Source: Pseudomonas sp.
GTDB taxonomy: Bacteria > Pseudomonadota > Gammaproteobacteria > Pseudomonadales > Pseudomonadaceae
DNA length: 64,000 nt
NCBI RefSeq assembly: GCF_030150285.1
Contig: NZ_JASLGE010000063.1
Location: forward strand, 43,509 to 107,508
Direction: 5' to 3'
The notes beneath the pieces are model-generated. The model ran no database searches and was not told the DNA's origin. It worked only from the letters and a program-made list of their open reading frames with translations. Both the position numbers and the translations under genes were made by a program. This document shows positions 17,530 through 26,346 of the stretch, piece by piece; positions within the stretch are counted from its first letter, which is position 1; each line of letters opens with the position of its first letter.

Positions 17530-18357
17530 TTATTCAAGCCCTTGGCTGTCAACCAGCCGTTGCGCCTGCCTGATCACAGGGGCATCCACCATTCGTCCGT
17601 CCAGGCGAAATGCGCCAGCCGATTGAGTACGTGCGGCCTCGATAACCCGGCGTGCCCAGTCCAGTTCTTCGGGGTTCGGCGAAAACGCCTGGTTAACCGG
17701 CCCCACCTGCGCCGGGTGGATGCACAGCATGCCGCACATCCCCATGTCCCGACCTTCACCCGCCATCTGTGCAAGGCCTTCAAGGTCTCCGATGTGCGTG
17801 AAAATCGTGTCCAGCGGCTTGGCCAGCCCCGCGTTGACGGACGCGAGAAGCATCGCGTAGCGAACGTGATCCATCACCTTGTGCGCGGCGTTGCTGCCCG
17901 CCTTCAGGCCAAGATCAAAGCCCAAATCCAGCGCACCAAAGGTCAAGCGCTCAACCCCCGCTGCGCCCGCAATTTCGGCAATAGCCAACACCCCTTGGGC
18001 GCTTTCAATCAGCGGCCACAGCGGCTTGCCACAGCGGGCCACGGCCTCGAGCTGAGCCTTGCTTTCGGCCTTCGGCAACATCACCGCGACCACTCCGGGG
18101 CAGGTTGTGCAAAAGGCTAAATCGGCCAGGTGCTCTGGATGCCCGACCGCGTTGATGCGCACAGCAACACGCACATCCGGTCGATCATTGAGGTAGGCCG
18201 CCAGGTGGCTGCGAGCGAGCGCCTTGAGGGCTTCTTCTACGGCGTCCTCAAAGTCCACGATCATACGATCCGCCCCCGTGGCGAGCGCTTTGTCAAAACG
18301 CTCTGGGCGGCTGCCCGGTACGAACAGTGCAGACCTGATCGGGTTAAGCGATATCAT
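17530..18357 (-). CDS. CitE-like HpcH/HpaI acyl-CoA lyase
   Basis: 275 residues, CitE/malyl-CoA lyase type of the HpcH/HpaI superfamily: RSALFVPGSRPERFDKA at the N-terminus, the metal-binding VDFEDAV, PKAES, LIESAQG and LTFGALDLGFDLG segments. These TIM-barrel enzymes cleave 3-hydroxyacyl-CoA thioesters (malyl-CoA, citramalyl-CoA) into acetyl-CoA plus a 2-oxo acid. Its ATG overlaps the stop of the CoA-transferase gene (TAATG), so translation is coupled and the lyase most likely cleaves the CoA ester that the transferase makes. A CoA-transferase plus CitE-like pair also occurs in itaconate degradation in P. aeruginosa, but the hydratase of that pathway is not seen here. Confidence 0.87.
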   Translation of the reverse strand: MISLNPIRSALFVPGSRPERFDKALATGADRMIVDFEDAVEEALKALARSHLAAYLNDRPDVRVAVRINAVGHPEHLADLAFCTTCPGVVAVMLPKAESKAQLEAVARCGKPLWPLIESAQGVLAIAEIAGAAGVERLTFGALDLGFDLGLKAGSNAAHKVMDHVRYAMLLASVNAGLAKPLDTIFTHIGDLEGLAQMAGEGRDMGMCGMLCIHPAQVGPVNQAFSPNPEELDWARRVIEAARTQSAGAFRLDGRMVDAPVIRQAQRLVDSQGLE

Positions 18358-19562
18358 TAAATTGCCCCTTCAGATCGCAGCGCTTCAATTTGCGCAGTCG
18401 AACGCCCCAACGCACTGAGAATGGCATCGGTGTGTTGGCCCAGCGCCGGAATGGCATCCATGCGCGGTGTGAACGCACTGTTTGCACCGGGGGGTAACAG
18501 CGCAGGCAAGCTGCCCGCCGGGCTTTGCACCTCAACCCAGCGCCCACGCGCTTTTAGCTGCGGGTGCTGCCACACACCTTTCATGTCGTTGACCTTGGCG
18601 TTGGCAATCTGCGCGGTTTCCAGGCGCTCAACGACTTCGTCGATGGTCAGCGTAGAAAAGGCTTGCACGATGATCGCCCGCAACGCGTCACGGTTTTCCG
18701 AGCGACGTGCGTTGGCAGAGAACCGCTCTTCGCTTTTCAGCTCAGGTTGCAACAGCACATGCAGGCAGAACTGCTCCCACTCGCGCTCATTCTGCAAGCC
18801 GAGCATCACGGTATTACCGTCGCCCACCGCAAAGGGGCCATAAGGGTAAATCGTCGAATGCGACGCACCCGCGCGCGCCGGTTGCGGCGCATCGTTGTAG
18901 GCGTAATAAAGGGGGTAGCCCATCCACTCGACCAGGCTTTCCAGCATGCTCACGTCAATACGGCTGCCCAACCCCGTTTTTTCGCGAAGCATCAGTGCCG
19001 ACAAAATATTGGTGTAGGCATACATCCCCGCAGCGATGTCTGCAATCGAACAGCCGGCCTTGGCCAGGTCGCCTTCTTCAGGGCCACCCGTGACCGACAA
19101 GAAACCGCCTTCACTTTGAATCAGAAGGTCGTAGGCCTTTTTCTTCTCATACGCGCCACCCTCGCCATACCCCGAGATGTCGCACACGATCAGTTGAGGA
19201 AAACGCTCATGCAGCGCCTCAAACGAGAGCCCCATGCGCGCCGCTGCACCGGGTGCCAGGTTTTGCACCAGAACGTCCGCCGAACCCAGCAACTCCAGGA
19301 GCACATCCTGGGCACCGGGCTTTTTCACATCCAGCGTCAGGCTTTCTTTCGAGCGGTTGGTCCAGACAAAATGCGAGGCCAGGCCATTGGTCCGCGTGTC
19401 ATACGCACGCGCAAAATCGCCCACACCGGGTCTCTCGACCTTGATCACACGCGCACCCAGGTCAGCGAGCTGACGGGTACAAAAAGGGGCTGCGATAGCG
19501 TGTTCAAGACTGACCACGGTAATGCCATCAAGCGGCCGCACATTGGGGATTACGCTATTCAT
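18357..19562 (-). CDS. Class III CoA-transferase (CaiB/BaiF family)
   Basis: 401 residues, the usual size. It has the family start (PLDGITVVSLEHAIAAPFCTRQLADLGARVIKVE), the SKESLTLDVK segment, and the ISGYGEGG and CSIADIAAGMYA blocks. Members move CoA from a donor such as succinyl-CoA to a carboxylic acid, activating it. ATG with CGGAG upstream. Its stop overlaps the start of the CitE-like gene, and the upstream neighbour is a beta-hydroxyacid dehydrogenase. The acid it activates is unknown; a hydroxylated dicarboxylic acid such as a malate or citramalate analogue would suit the lyase. Confidence 0.88.
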   Translation of the reverse strand: MNSVIPNVRPLDGITVVSLEHAIAAPFCTRQLADLGARVIKVERPGVGDFARAYDTRTNGLASHFVWTNRSKESLTLDVKKPGAQDVLLELLGSADVLVQNLAPGAAARMGLSFEALHERFPQLIVCDISGYGEGGAYEKKKAYDLLIQSEGGFLSVTGGPEEGDLAKAGCSIADIAAGMYAYTNILSALMLREKTGLGSRIDVSMLESLVEWMGYPLYYAYNDAPQPARAGASHSTIYPYGPFAVGDGNTVMLGLQNEREWEQFCLHVLLQPELKSEERFSANARRSENRDALRAIIVQAFSTLTIDEVVERLETAQIANAKVNDMKGVWQHPQLKARGRWVEVQSPAGSLPALLPPGANSAFTPRMDAIPALGQHTDAILSALGRSTAQIEALRSEGAI

Positions 19563-19659
19563 CGGTGTAACTCCGTTTGGCTACCAGGCCAAGCTCGGCA
19601 ACCTGGTTTCTATGCAACCGAAACCAGGCAGAGGGCCCCAGATATCCGAAGGCCTTTAT

Positions 19660-20547
19660 TCACTGGGCGAAGTTGGAACCATCAGACAGCAGCGTCACCA
19701 TGTCCGGGATCGTCGCTTGCGGATCAGCTACCCGCTTGGCTTGCTCGTAGGTGCTGCGAACGCTTTCAGCGTTCTGATGGAAGGCACCCATTTCGCTTGC
19801 CATGGTGGTGTAGTAGGTCATGTCTTTGAGCGCGTTGCTGATGTAGAAACGGAAACCGTTTTCATCACCGGTCTCCAGGAACGGACGGAAGCGCTCAAGC
19901 ACCACGCTGTTACCGCCGCCTTTACCCAGCACCTCCAGCAACACCTCTGAAGAGATCCCTGCATTTTTCGCGCACGCAGCGGCCTCTGCCAAAACGGCCG
20001 AGAACCCCAGGGAGACAAAGTTGTGAATCAGCTTGAGCTGGTGACCAGAACCCACATCACCGGCGTACACGACGTTTTCCGTGTAGCTGTTGAGGATCGG
20101 CAGAACCTGCTCATAGATCTCATGGCGACCGCCAACGGTCAGGTTCAAACGGCCTTGCGCAGCTTCTTTGGGGGTGCGCGTCATCGGTGCGTCGATAAAG
20201 AAGGCGTCGCGCTTCTCAACTTCGACGGCAATGCGTTTGGTCGAAGAGGGAATGGCCGTTGAGCAGTCGATGATGATGGTGCCGGGTTTGATCCCTTCCA
20301 GCAGGCCGCCCTCACGGAACAGAACGTCTTCAACCTCTGGAGTGCCGGTGACACAGAGAATGACTACGTCGACTTGGGAAGCCAACGATGAAAGACTTGA
20401 AGAAGACGTCGCGCCGGCGGCCAGCAGTGCGTCGAGAGGCTGGTTACCAGGGTGCTCAAACAGCACCATTGAGAAGCCTTGCTTGAGGATATTCGTCGCT
20501 ATCCCATGGCCCATCAAGCCAATGCCAACCATGCCTATTTTCTTCAT
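19660..20547 (-). CDS. Beta-hydroxyacid dehydrogenase with altered substrate motif
   Basis: 295 residues, 3-hydroxyisobutyrate dehydrogenase family. The dinucleotide loop GIGLMGHG is at residues 8-15 and the catalytic Lys172 in GHQLKLIHN. The substrate motif, normally D-x-P-V-S-G-G, reads DAPMTRTPKEA at residues 119-129, so the acid-binding pocket differs from GarR/MmsB and from the other family member in this window. It would oxidise a terminal hydroxymethyl group next to a carboxylate-bearing carbon to a semialdehyde. First gene of a five-gene minus-strand operon, divergent from a LysR gene. ATG with TGGAG upstream. Confidence 0.86.
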   Translation of the reverse strand: MKKIGMVGIGLMGHGIATNILKQGFSMVLFEHPGNQPLDALLAAGATSSSSLSSLASQVDVVILCVTGTPEVEDVLFREGGLLEGIKPGTIIIDCSTAIPSSTKRIAVEVEKRDAFFIDAPMTRTPKEAAQGRLNLTVGGRHEIYEQVLPILNSYTENVVYAGDVGSGHQLKLIHNFVSLGFSAVLAEAAACAKNAGISSEVLLEVLGKGGGNSVVLERFRPFLETGDENGFRFYISNALKDMTYYTTMASEMGAFHQNAESVRSTYEQAKRVADPQATIPDMVTLLSDGSNFAQ

Positions 20548-20867
20548 TACGAATGCTCTCCAGGAGACAATTTATAATTGTTAAGTCGTCTGTCAGCGTG
20601 AGCTGGGAGCCAGGCTCCATCGACACGCTGCACCACTGCACAAGCAGCACTGCTGAAGCGAATTCTAGAGCGTTGAGTTGCAGAGGTGATTAGTAAAATA
20701 ACAACCGCCCTTCGCCGAATTGGAAATCAGCACACCCGAAAAACCGCTGCCCCCCCAAAAACCCGGTGCCGGGAGGATCAGCCCCTGCACGCAGTGGATT
20801 GGGTATGATGCGGGTTACCACTCCCGCATTGCAGCCTGGCGCCGGGACTTACTGATTCGGATCAAGC
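20548..20867. other. Divergent promoter region of the CoA-transferase operon
   Basis: 320 bases with no gene, between the minus-strand dehydrogenase and the plus-strand LysR gene. The only clear symmetric element is the AT-rich palindrome at 20567-20581. Confidence 0.6.
20567..20581. promoter_or_regulatory. AT-rich palindrome, candidate operator
   Basis: ACAATT-TAT-AATTGT, a perfect 6-3-6 inverted repeat 19 bases upstream of the dehydrogenase ATG, where a regulator could block or position polymerase. Function is inferred only from symmetry and place. Confidence 0.35.
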
Positions 20868-21788
20868 ATGCTCCCAGACCTGGTATCACTGGCTTTATTC
20901 CTTCGAACCGTCGACAGCGGCAGCCTGTCCAAGGCCGCCGAGCAGTCGCACATCGCACTTTCCGCCGCCAGCCGACGCATCGCCCTGCTTGAAAGCGGCT
21001 TTGACGTGAAGCTCCTGACTCGCGGCCAAAGAGGGGTTTCACCCACCCCCGCGGGCATTGCACTGGCTGCGCACGCACGCCGCCTGCTGAGCGAGGCGGA
21101 ACACCTGAAAACCAACCTCTCGGATTACGCCAAAGGGGTTAAGGGCATGGTTCGCCTGTACGCGAACACGTCCGCCCTGACTCAGTATTTGCCCCACGAG
21201 ATTGCGCTGTTCGCCAAATCGTTCCCCAATATCCGGGTCGACATCACGGAGCGTTTGAGCTCTGAAATCATTCAGTCGGTCGCCGAGGGTTATGCGGATG
21301 TGGGCGTGGTGTTTACGGGTGACAACTGCCGGCCCGAGATGAAGTTCTACCCTTACAAGGTGGACTGCCTGGTGGCGGTGATGCCCGTCAACGCGATGCT
21401 GGGGCTCAGGTGCCTGAAGCTGTCGGACTTGCTCGACCATGACCTGGTCGTTCTGGAAAGCAACACAGCAATGCTGCGGCTGCTGGAAAGTGCGGCGGAA
21501 GCCGAAGGCAAGACCCTGCGGTTGCGGGTTCAGGTAAAAAGTTTCGAGGCCATCTGCAAGATGATCGAGGCGGGGCTCGGTGTGGGGGTACTGCCAAAAA
21601 TCGCCGCTGAGGCGTTTGCACAAACGATGGGGCTGAGGCTGGTGCCGCTCGCGGATGCGTGGGCGATCCGGCAGATGTTTGTGTGTACGCGAGACGAACC
21701 GCTGTCCATCTCGGCACAAAAACTCGTCGAGCATCTGCTGGCAGATGCGCAACGCTCTGAACTGCTGACAGAGCGTAAACCGCTGTGA
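20868..21788 (+). CDS. LysR-type transcriptional regulator
   Basis: 306 residues. N-terminal HTH at about 1-60 (GSLSKAAEQSHIALSAASRRIALLE), then a substrate-binding domain with ADVGVVFTG and an IEAGLGVGVLPK segment near residue 230. It is divergent from the beta-hydroxyacid dehydrogenase/CoA-transferase/lyase/aldehyde dehydrogenase/OprD operon, and convergent with the MFS gene to its right, so it is the obvious candidate regulator of that operon. The ribosome binding site before the ATG is weak. Effector unknown. Confidence 0.88.
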   Translation: MLPDLVSLALFLRTVDSGSLSKAAEQSHIALSAASRRIALLESGFDVKLLTRGQRGVSPTPAGIALAAHARRLLSEAEHLKTNLSDYAKGVKGMVRLYANTSALTQYLPHEIALFAKSFPNIRVDITERLSSEIIQSVAEGYADVGVVFTGDNCRPEMKFYPYKVDCLVAVMPVNAMLGLRCLKLSDLLDHDLVVLESNTAMLRLLESAAEAEGKTLRLRVQVKSFEAICKMIEAGLGVGVLPKIAAEAFAQTMGLRLVPLADAWAIRQMFVCTRDEPLSISAQKLVEHLLADAQRSELLTERKPL

Positions 21789-21889
21789 GGCCGAAATACG
21801 GCGAAGGCGTCAACGCGGTAAACCGCTCTATCTGACGCCTTCGCAGCCCCTCTGAAGCGTGATCGCTTCGTGGGTTAGACCTTCACCGG

Positions 21890-23206
21890 TTACTTGTTGA
21901 CCATTTGGGCCGGGAACTTGGTGAGGACCAACACGCACGCCAGCAGCATACAACCGGCCAGCACATACATGCCCATATCGGTGCTCTGGGTCGCGTCCTT
22001 CACAAAGCCGACCATGTAAGGGCTCACAAACCCGGCCAGGTTACCCACAGAGTTGATGAAGGCAATCCCGCCGGCGGCAGCGACACCACCCAGTACAGCG
22101 GTCGGGCAGCTCCAGAACAGCGGCAGTGCGGAAATGATGCCCAGCGTCGCCAATGATAACGAGGCAATCGCCAGTACCGGGTTGGCACTGAAAATGACGC
22201 TCAACACCAAACCACTCGCCCCCAGAAAGCAGGGCACTGCAATGTGCCAGCGACGTTCTCTGCGCGCATCGGCACTGCGGCCGATCAACACCATGCCGAT
22301 GGCGGCAACGAGGTATGGAATGGCATAGATCAGCCCGACGTTCAGGGAGTTACCCACACCCATGCCTTTGATGATGGTCGGTAGCCAGAAACTGACCCCG
22401 TAAAGCCCCATGATCAGGCAGAAATACACCAGACACAGCAGCCAGACTTGCGGGTTGCTGAACGCTGAAAGCGCGGAACCGTGGCTTTTGTCGGCGTTGT
22501 CTTTTTCGATGTTGGCCCTGAGTACTTTCTTCTCGTCGTCCTGAAGCCACTTCGCATCTTCGATGCGGTCATCCAGGTAAGACAGCACAACAAAACCGAC
22601 CAGCACGGAAGGGATACCTTCCAGCAGGAACAGCCACTGCCAGCCCGCCAAGCCGTACTTACCGGCCATGCTTTCGAGAATCAGACCGGAAAGCGGCCCG
22701 CCCAATACACCGGCAATCGGGATACCGGTCATGAACAGAGCGGTCATTTGCCCCCGGCGTTCGGACGGGAACCAAAAAGTGAGGTAAAGGATGATGCCCG
22801 GGAAAAAGCCGGCTTCGGCAACACCCAGGAAAAACCGCAGCACATAAAACATGGTCGGGCTGGAAACGAACATCGTGCAGGTCGAAATGATGCCCCACGT
22901 GATCATGATCCGGGCAATCCAGCGACGCGCACCGACCCTGTGCAAGATCAAGTTACTGGGCACTTCAAAGAAGAAGTAACCGATAAAGAAGATCCCCGCA
23001 CCCAGGCCGTAAACGGTCTCACTGAACTGCAGGTCACTCATCATTTGCAGTTTGGCAAAACCGACGTTAACGCGGTCCAGATAAGACAGGATATAGCAGA
23101 GAAACAGCAGTGGGATAATGCGCCAGACAACCTTTTTATAGGCTCTCGCCTCGACCCCGATGTCAGCACCAGCAGTCGCAATTTTATTATGGCCGGTTGT
23201 GTTCAT
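21890..23206 (-). CDS. MFS transporter, ACS family (organic anion)
   Basis: 438 residues with about 12 membrane helices. YILSYLDRVNVGFAKLQM in the first helix and WFPSERRGQM in the 4-5 region place it in the anion:cation symporter family near tartrate/phthalate/4-hydroxyphenylacetate carriers. It lies beside the CoA-transferase/lyase operon and an EthD-type gene, and is a good candidate for its inner-membrane carrier, paired with the OprD porin. Substrate not assignable. Confidence 0.87.
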   Translation of the reverse strand: MNTTGHNKIATAGADIGVEARAYKKVVWRIIPLLFLCYILSYLDRVNVGFAKLQMMSDLQFSETVYGLGAGIFFIGYFFFEVPSNLILHRVGARRWIARIMITWGIISTCTMFVSSPTMFYVLRFFLGVAEAGFFPGIILYLTFWFPSERRGQMTALFMTGIPIAGVLGGPLSGLILESMAGKYGLAGWQWLFLLEGIPSVLVGFVVLSYLDDRIEDAKWLQDDEKKVLRANIEKDNADKSHGSALSAFSNPQVWLLCLVYFCLIMGLYGVSFWLPTIIKGMGVGNSLNVGLIYAIPYLVAAIGMVLIGRSADARRERRWHIAVPCFLGASGLVLSVIFSANPVLAIASLSLATLGIISALPLFWSCPTAVLGGVAAAGGIAFINSVGNLAGFVSPYMVGFVKDATQSTDMGMYVLAGCMLLACVLVLTKFPAQMVNK

Positions 23207-23394
23207 AACGGTACTCTCAGAATTACTGCACTATTATTTTTTTAGCGGCATTCTTTTTTAAAATCGTTGCAGTACACCAGAAGCGCCTTACGTTCAAAGG
23301 CACACCCACCGTACTTTTCATTGCTTATATTTAAACGATTCTAGGTAACCGGCAGGGCGTCACGATAACGCCCTGCCCAGAAGCTCTTGACGTG

Positions 23395-23733
23395 TTATTC
23401 GCCAGCAGGCCAGATAAAACGTTCTTCTGTCACCATGACGCCGCTGAGCTTGTCTACGAAGTTAGGGATATCTGCCAACAGCTCAACCCCTTCTGGGCCG
23501 GAAAAGGCCGCATCGTGATCTTCTTTGCTGTCAAACCACAGCTCGGAAAAGCCGTCGTAGGGCACATCTGGGTTGGCTTCACGGTCAATGATATTGATGG
23601 CGTAGCGCTTCAGGCCCGGGATCTTCTGGCACAGCACCGCGTGAGTACCACGCCAGTGCGCCGCGAACTGTTCAGGGGTCAGGTCTTTGCGCTTTTGCAG
23701 AAAGCCAATACGCTTTGCGAAGGTCTTGGACAT
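23395..23733 (-). CDS. EthD-domain small protein
   Basis: 112 residues from the ATG at 23733, with a CGGAG site; the longer frame to 23808 lacks one. The whole chain is one ferredoxin-like EthD domain: FLQKRKDLTPEQFAAHWRGTHA near the N-terminus, then PGLKRYAIN and DGFSELWFDS. Such dimeric alpha/beta-barrel proteins appear in catabolic operons as accessory proteins, isomerases or decyclases (muconolactone isomerase-like) without one fixed reaction. It is 188 bases upstream of the MFS gene in the same direction, so the two may be co-transcribed. Its reaction is unknown. Confidence 0.8.
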   Translation of the reverse strand: MSKTFAKRIGFLQKRKDLTPEQFAAHWRGTHAVLCQKIPGLKRYAINIIDREANPDVPYDGFSELWFDSKEDHDAAFSGPEGVELLADIPNFVDKLSGVMVTEERFIWPAGE

Positions 23734-24091
23734 GCAATCTCCGAATTCTTGTTGGTGTGTAATCGTGACTAGCTGAGCACGAGTATATGGCCGTTCCCTA
23801 CGTCGCAAGTTACCAAGATCTCAACCACCCTTCTCATTTTTGGAAGGCAGGCCCGCCGTGATCCAGCAGGCCCGGCCCGCCTTCAGGCGAGCGCAACCGC
23901 TCTATCTTCAGGCACAGGGGTTCAGGTCGCCCGTCGGGGGCACGGCAAATCGAGATGCAGAAGGCCTGCGCGCTATTGAGGCTGGAAGATGGCCTGCAAC
24001 GCGGCCGCTGCAAGGTGCAGGGCGGGAGGCGCGTTACGTGAGGGGATGCAAGGAGCACGCGCCCACGTCAGCAGGCGCGTGAGGTGACGTG
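23734..24091. other. Gene-free stretch before the aco operon end
   Basis: 358 bases between the EthD gene and the end of the acetoin reductase gene. I see no gene, only GC-rich dyads such as GCACGCGCC/GGCGCGTG near 24056-24082 that might form a weak 3' hairpin for the acetoin operon. Confidence 0.5.
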
Positions 24092-24871
24092 TTAACGGAA
24101 AACCAGCCCACCATCAATCAAGGGGGCCTGGCCGGTCATGTAGTCGGCGTCCGGGCTGGCGAGGTAGGCGACAAACGCGGCAACGTCCTCAGGGGTTTCG
24201 GCACGACCCAAGGCAATGCCATTGACGAATTTCTCGTAGGTCGCACCAATCGGGGCTCCAGTGATTTCAGACATGCGTTTGTCGATGTCGACCCACATAT
24301 CGGTGCCCACCACGCCCGGGCAATACGCGTTGACGGTGATACCGTCCACTGCCAGCTCTTTGGCGGCTGCCTGCGTCAGGGCGCGTACGGCAAACTTGGT
24401 GGAAGAGTAAACGCCCAGCAAGGCATAGCCTTCGTGGCCAGCAATGGAGCTGGCGTTGATGATTTTGCCTTTGCGCTTGAGTTCCTTGAACTTGGCCGCT
24501 GCCGCCTGAATGCCCCAGAGGGTGCCCTGAACGTTGATCCGGTAAATGCGCTCGACTTCTTCCTGCGTCACGTCCAACAACGGCTTGACCTGAGAGATGC
24601 CCGCGTTGTTGACCATGATGTCGAGGCCGCCCAGCGTGGCATGGGCATGCTCAACCGCCGCAAACACTTCATCGCGCTCGCTGACGTCGGCCAGGCAGGT
24701 GGTGGCTTTACGCCCCAGTGCTTGAATGTCCTTGGCGACTTGAGTGAGTTTGTCCAGGCTCAGGTCGACCAGCACAATGTCGGCACCTTCCTTGGCCAGC
24801 CGCAGCGCAATGCCGCGACCAATGCCCTGTGCTGCGCCGGTGACCAATGCAACTTTTCCAGAGAGTTTCAT
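24092..24871 (-). CDS. budC: Acetoin/diacetyl reductase (2,3-butanediol dehydrogenase), SDR
   Basis: 259 residues from the ATG at 24871 (AAAGGA upstream); a TTG at 24889 would add six residues without a site. Classical short-chain dehydrogenase: TGAAQGIG cofactor loop, NNAG, catalytic Ser of NASSIAG, and YSSTK. The TVNAYCPGVVGTDMW block is typical of the BudC/ButA acetoin reductases, which interconvert 2,3-butanediol, acetoin and diacetyl with NAD(H). It follows E3 of the acetoin dehydrogenase cluster by 69 bases, so it probably oxidises 2,3-butanediol to acetoin for the complex. Confidence 0.87.
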   Translation of the reverse strand: MKLSGKVALVTGAAQGIGRGIALRLAKEGADIVLVDLSLDKLTQVAKDIQALGRKATTCLADVSERDEVFAAVEHAHATLGGLDIMVNNAGISQVKPLLDVTQEEVERIYRINVQGTLWGIQAAAAKFKELKRKGKIINASSIAGHEGYALLGVYSSTKFAVRALTQAAAKELAVDGITVNAYCPGVVGTDMWVDIDKRMSEITGAPIGATYEKFVNGIALGRAETPEDVAAFVAYLASPDADYMTGQAPLIDGGLVFR

Positions 24872-24940
24872 TCGTTGGTTTCCTTTCAACAGTGGGTCTG
24901 TGTCCAGCAGGCCTTAACCATAGACCAATCATCGCCACAC

Positions 24941-26338
24941 CTATTGATGCAGAGCACGCCCGCCTGCGGCCAGCACCGCTTCGTGCATGGCCTCACTCAG
25001 GGTGGGATGGGCGAATATGACCTGGCTTAATTCCGCGTCCGTGGCTTCAAGGCACTGGGCAATGCCGAACCCCTGGATCTGTTCGGTCACGTGCGGCCCC
25101 ACCATGTGCGCCCCCAGCAACTCGCCGGTGTCAGCGTCGAAGATGGTTTTTACAAAACCGGTGCTGTCGCCCATGGCCAGCGCTTTGCCGTTGGCCTGAT
25201 AGTCGAAACGCCCCACGCGGATGTTAAGGCCGCGCGCCTTGGCGGCTGTTTCAGTCAACCCCAGGCTGGCGACTTCCGGCCGAGCATAGGTGCAACCCGG
25301 GATGCGGCTTTTATCCAGTGGATGAACGCCGTCTACACCGGCCAGTTTTTCCACACACAACACACCCTCGTGGCTGGCCTTGTGCGCCAGGCACGGTGCC
25401 CCCGCGACATCGCCGATGGCATATAACCCGACGACCGAGGTGCGGCACCAGGCATCGGTCTTGATAAAGCCGTTTTCAAACTCGACGCCCAGGGTTTCAA
25501 GGCCCATGTCCTGCGTATTGGGTTCGATCCCGGCGGCCAGCAGCACCTGTGAGACGTGCACGGTTTGCTCGCCGCCCTCCTTGAGGGTGACCCGACAGCG
25601 TAACGCTCCCACTTCACCCTCGACGGCGCTGACCCGGGCCTGGGTGAGGACGCGAATCCCGCGCTGCTCGAATTCGCGCTGCACCAGGCTCGCGACTTCA
25701 TGGTCTTCGACCGGCATGATCTGCCTGGCCACTTCCACCAGCGTGACCTCGCTGCCCAGATCGCGGTACAGGCTGGCAAACTCGACGCCGATGGCCCCCG
25801 AGCCGATCACCAATAACGACGCCGGCACGCTTTTGGGCACCAACGCATCGAAGTAACTCCACACCTTCTGCCCATCGGCAGCCAGGCCGGGCAGCGAGCG
25901 GGGCCGCGCGCCCGTGGCCACAATAATGTGCCGCGCCTGGAGCACCTGCTCGCCTTGCCCGGTGCTCACGCTCACCACGCCTTTGGCGCTGACACGGCCG
26001 CGCCCATCGATCACCCGCACGCCATTTTTTTTCAACAGCCAGGCAATGCCGGACGTCAGGCGTTGCGACACGCCACGGCTGTGCGCCACCAGTTGGGCGA
26101 TGTCGAACTGCACATTCTCAGCGCTGAAGCCGAACGTGTTGAGGTGCTTGAGCGTGTGCCCCACTTCAGCGCCTTTAAGCATCGCTTTGGTGGGGATACA
26201 GCCCCAGTTCAGGCAAATCCCGCCCAGGTGCTGCTGCTCCACCAGCGCCGTGGTCAGCCCCAGTTGTGCCGCGCGAATGGCCGCGACATAACCGCCGGGG
26301 CCGCCGCCAATGACGACCACATCAATTTTATCGGTCAT
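24941..26338 (-). CDS. lpd: Dihydrolipoyl dehydrogenase (E3)
   Basis: 465 residues. FAD loop GGGPGGYVAA at 11-20, redox-active Cys42 and Cys47 in GGICLNWGCIPTK, the central NAD-binding GSGAIGVEF, and the C-terminal His444-Glu449 pair in HPTLSE. It reoxidises the dihydrolipoyl group of E2 and passes electrons to NAD+. There is no extra N-terminal lipoyl domain. AGGAG lies just ahead of the ATG, and the gene starts 8 bases after E2 in the same operon, so this is the dedicated E3 of the acetoin dehydrogenase complex rather than the general Lpd. Confidence 0.94.
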   Translation of the reverse strand: MTDKIDVVVIGGGPGGYVAAIRAAQLGLTTALVEQQHLGGICLNWGCIPTKAMLKGAEVGHTLKHLNTFGFSAENVQFDIAQLVAHSRGVSQRLTSGIAWLLKKNGVRVIDGRGRVSAKGVVSVSTGQGEQVLQARHIIVATGARPRSLPGLAADGQKVWSYFDALVPKSVPASLLVIGSGAIGVEFASLYRDLGSEVTLVEVARQIMPVEDHEVASLVQREFEQRGIRVLTQARVSAVEGEVGALRCRVTLKEGGEQTVHVSQVLLAAGIEPNTQDMGLETLGVEFENGFIKTDAWCRTSVVGLYAIGDVAGAPCLAHKASHEGVLCVEKLAGVDGVHPLDKSRIPGCTYARPEVASLGLTETAAKARGLNIRVGRFDYQANGKALAMGDSTGFVKTIFDADTGELLGAHMVGPHVTEQIQGFGIAQCLEATDAELSQVIFAHPTLSEAMHEAVLAAGGRALHQ

Positions 26339-26346
26339 GGTAGCTC

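Noticed and set aside
18564..19829. 421-codon plus-strand frame opposite the CoA-transferase gene
   Set aside because: Shadow of the CoA-transferase; composition is rich in His/Arg/Gln as antisense frames of GC-rich genes are.
23834..24082. Opposing short frames between the EthD and acetoin reductase genes
   Set aside because: Neither has a ribosome binding site or family resemblance; both are likely chance.
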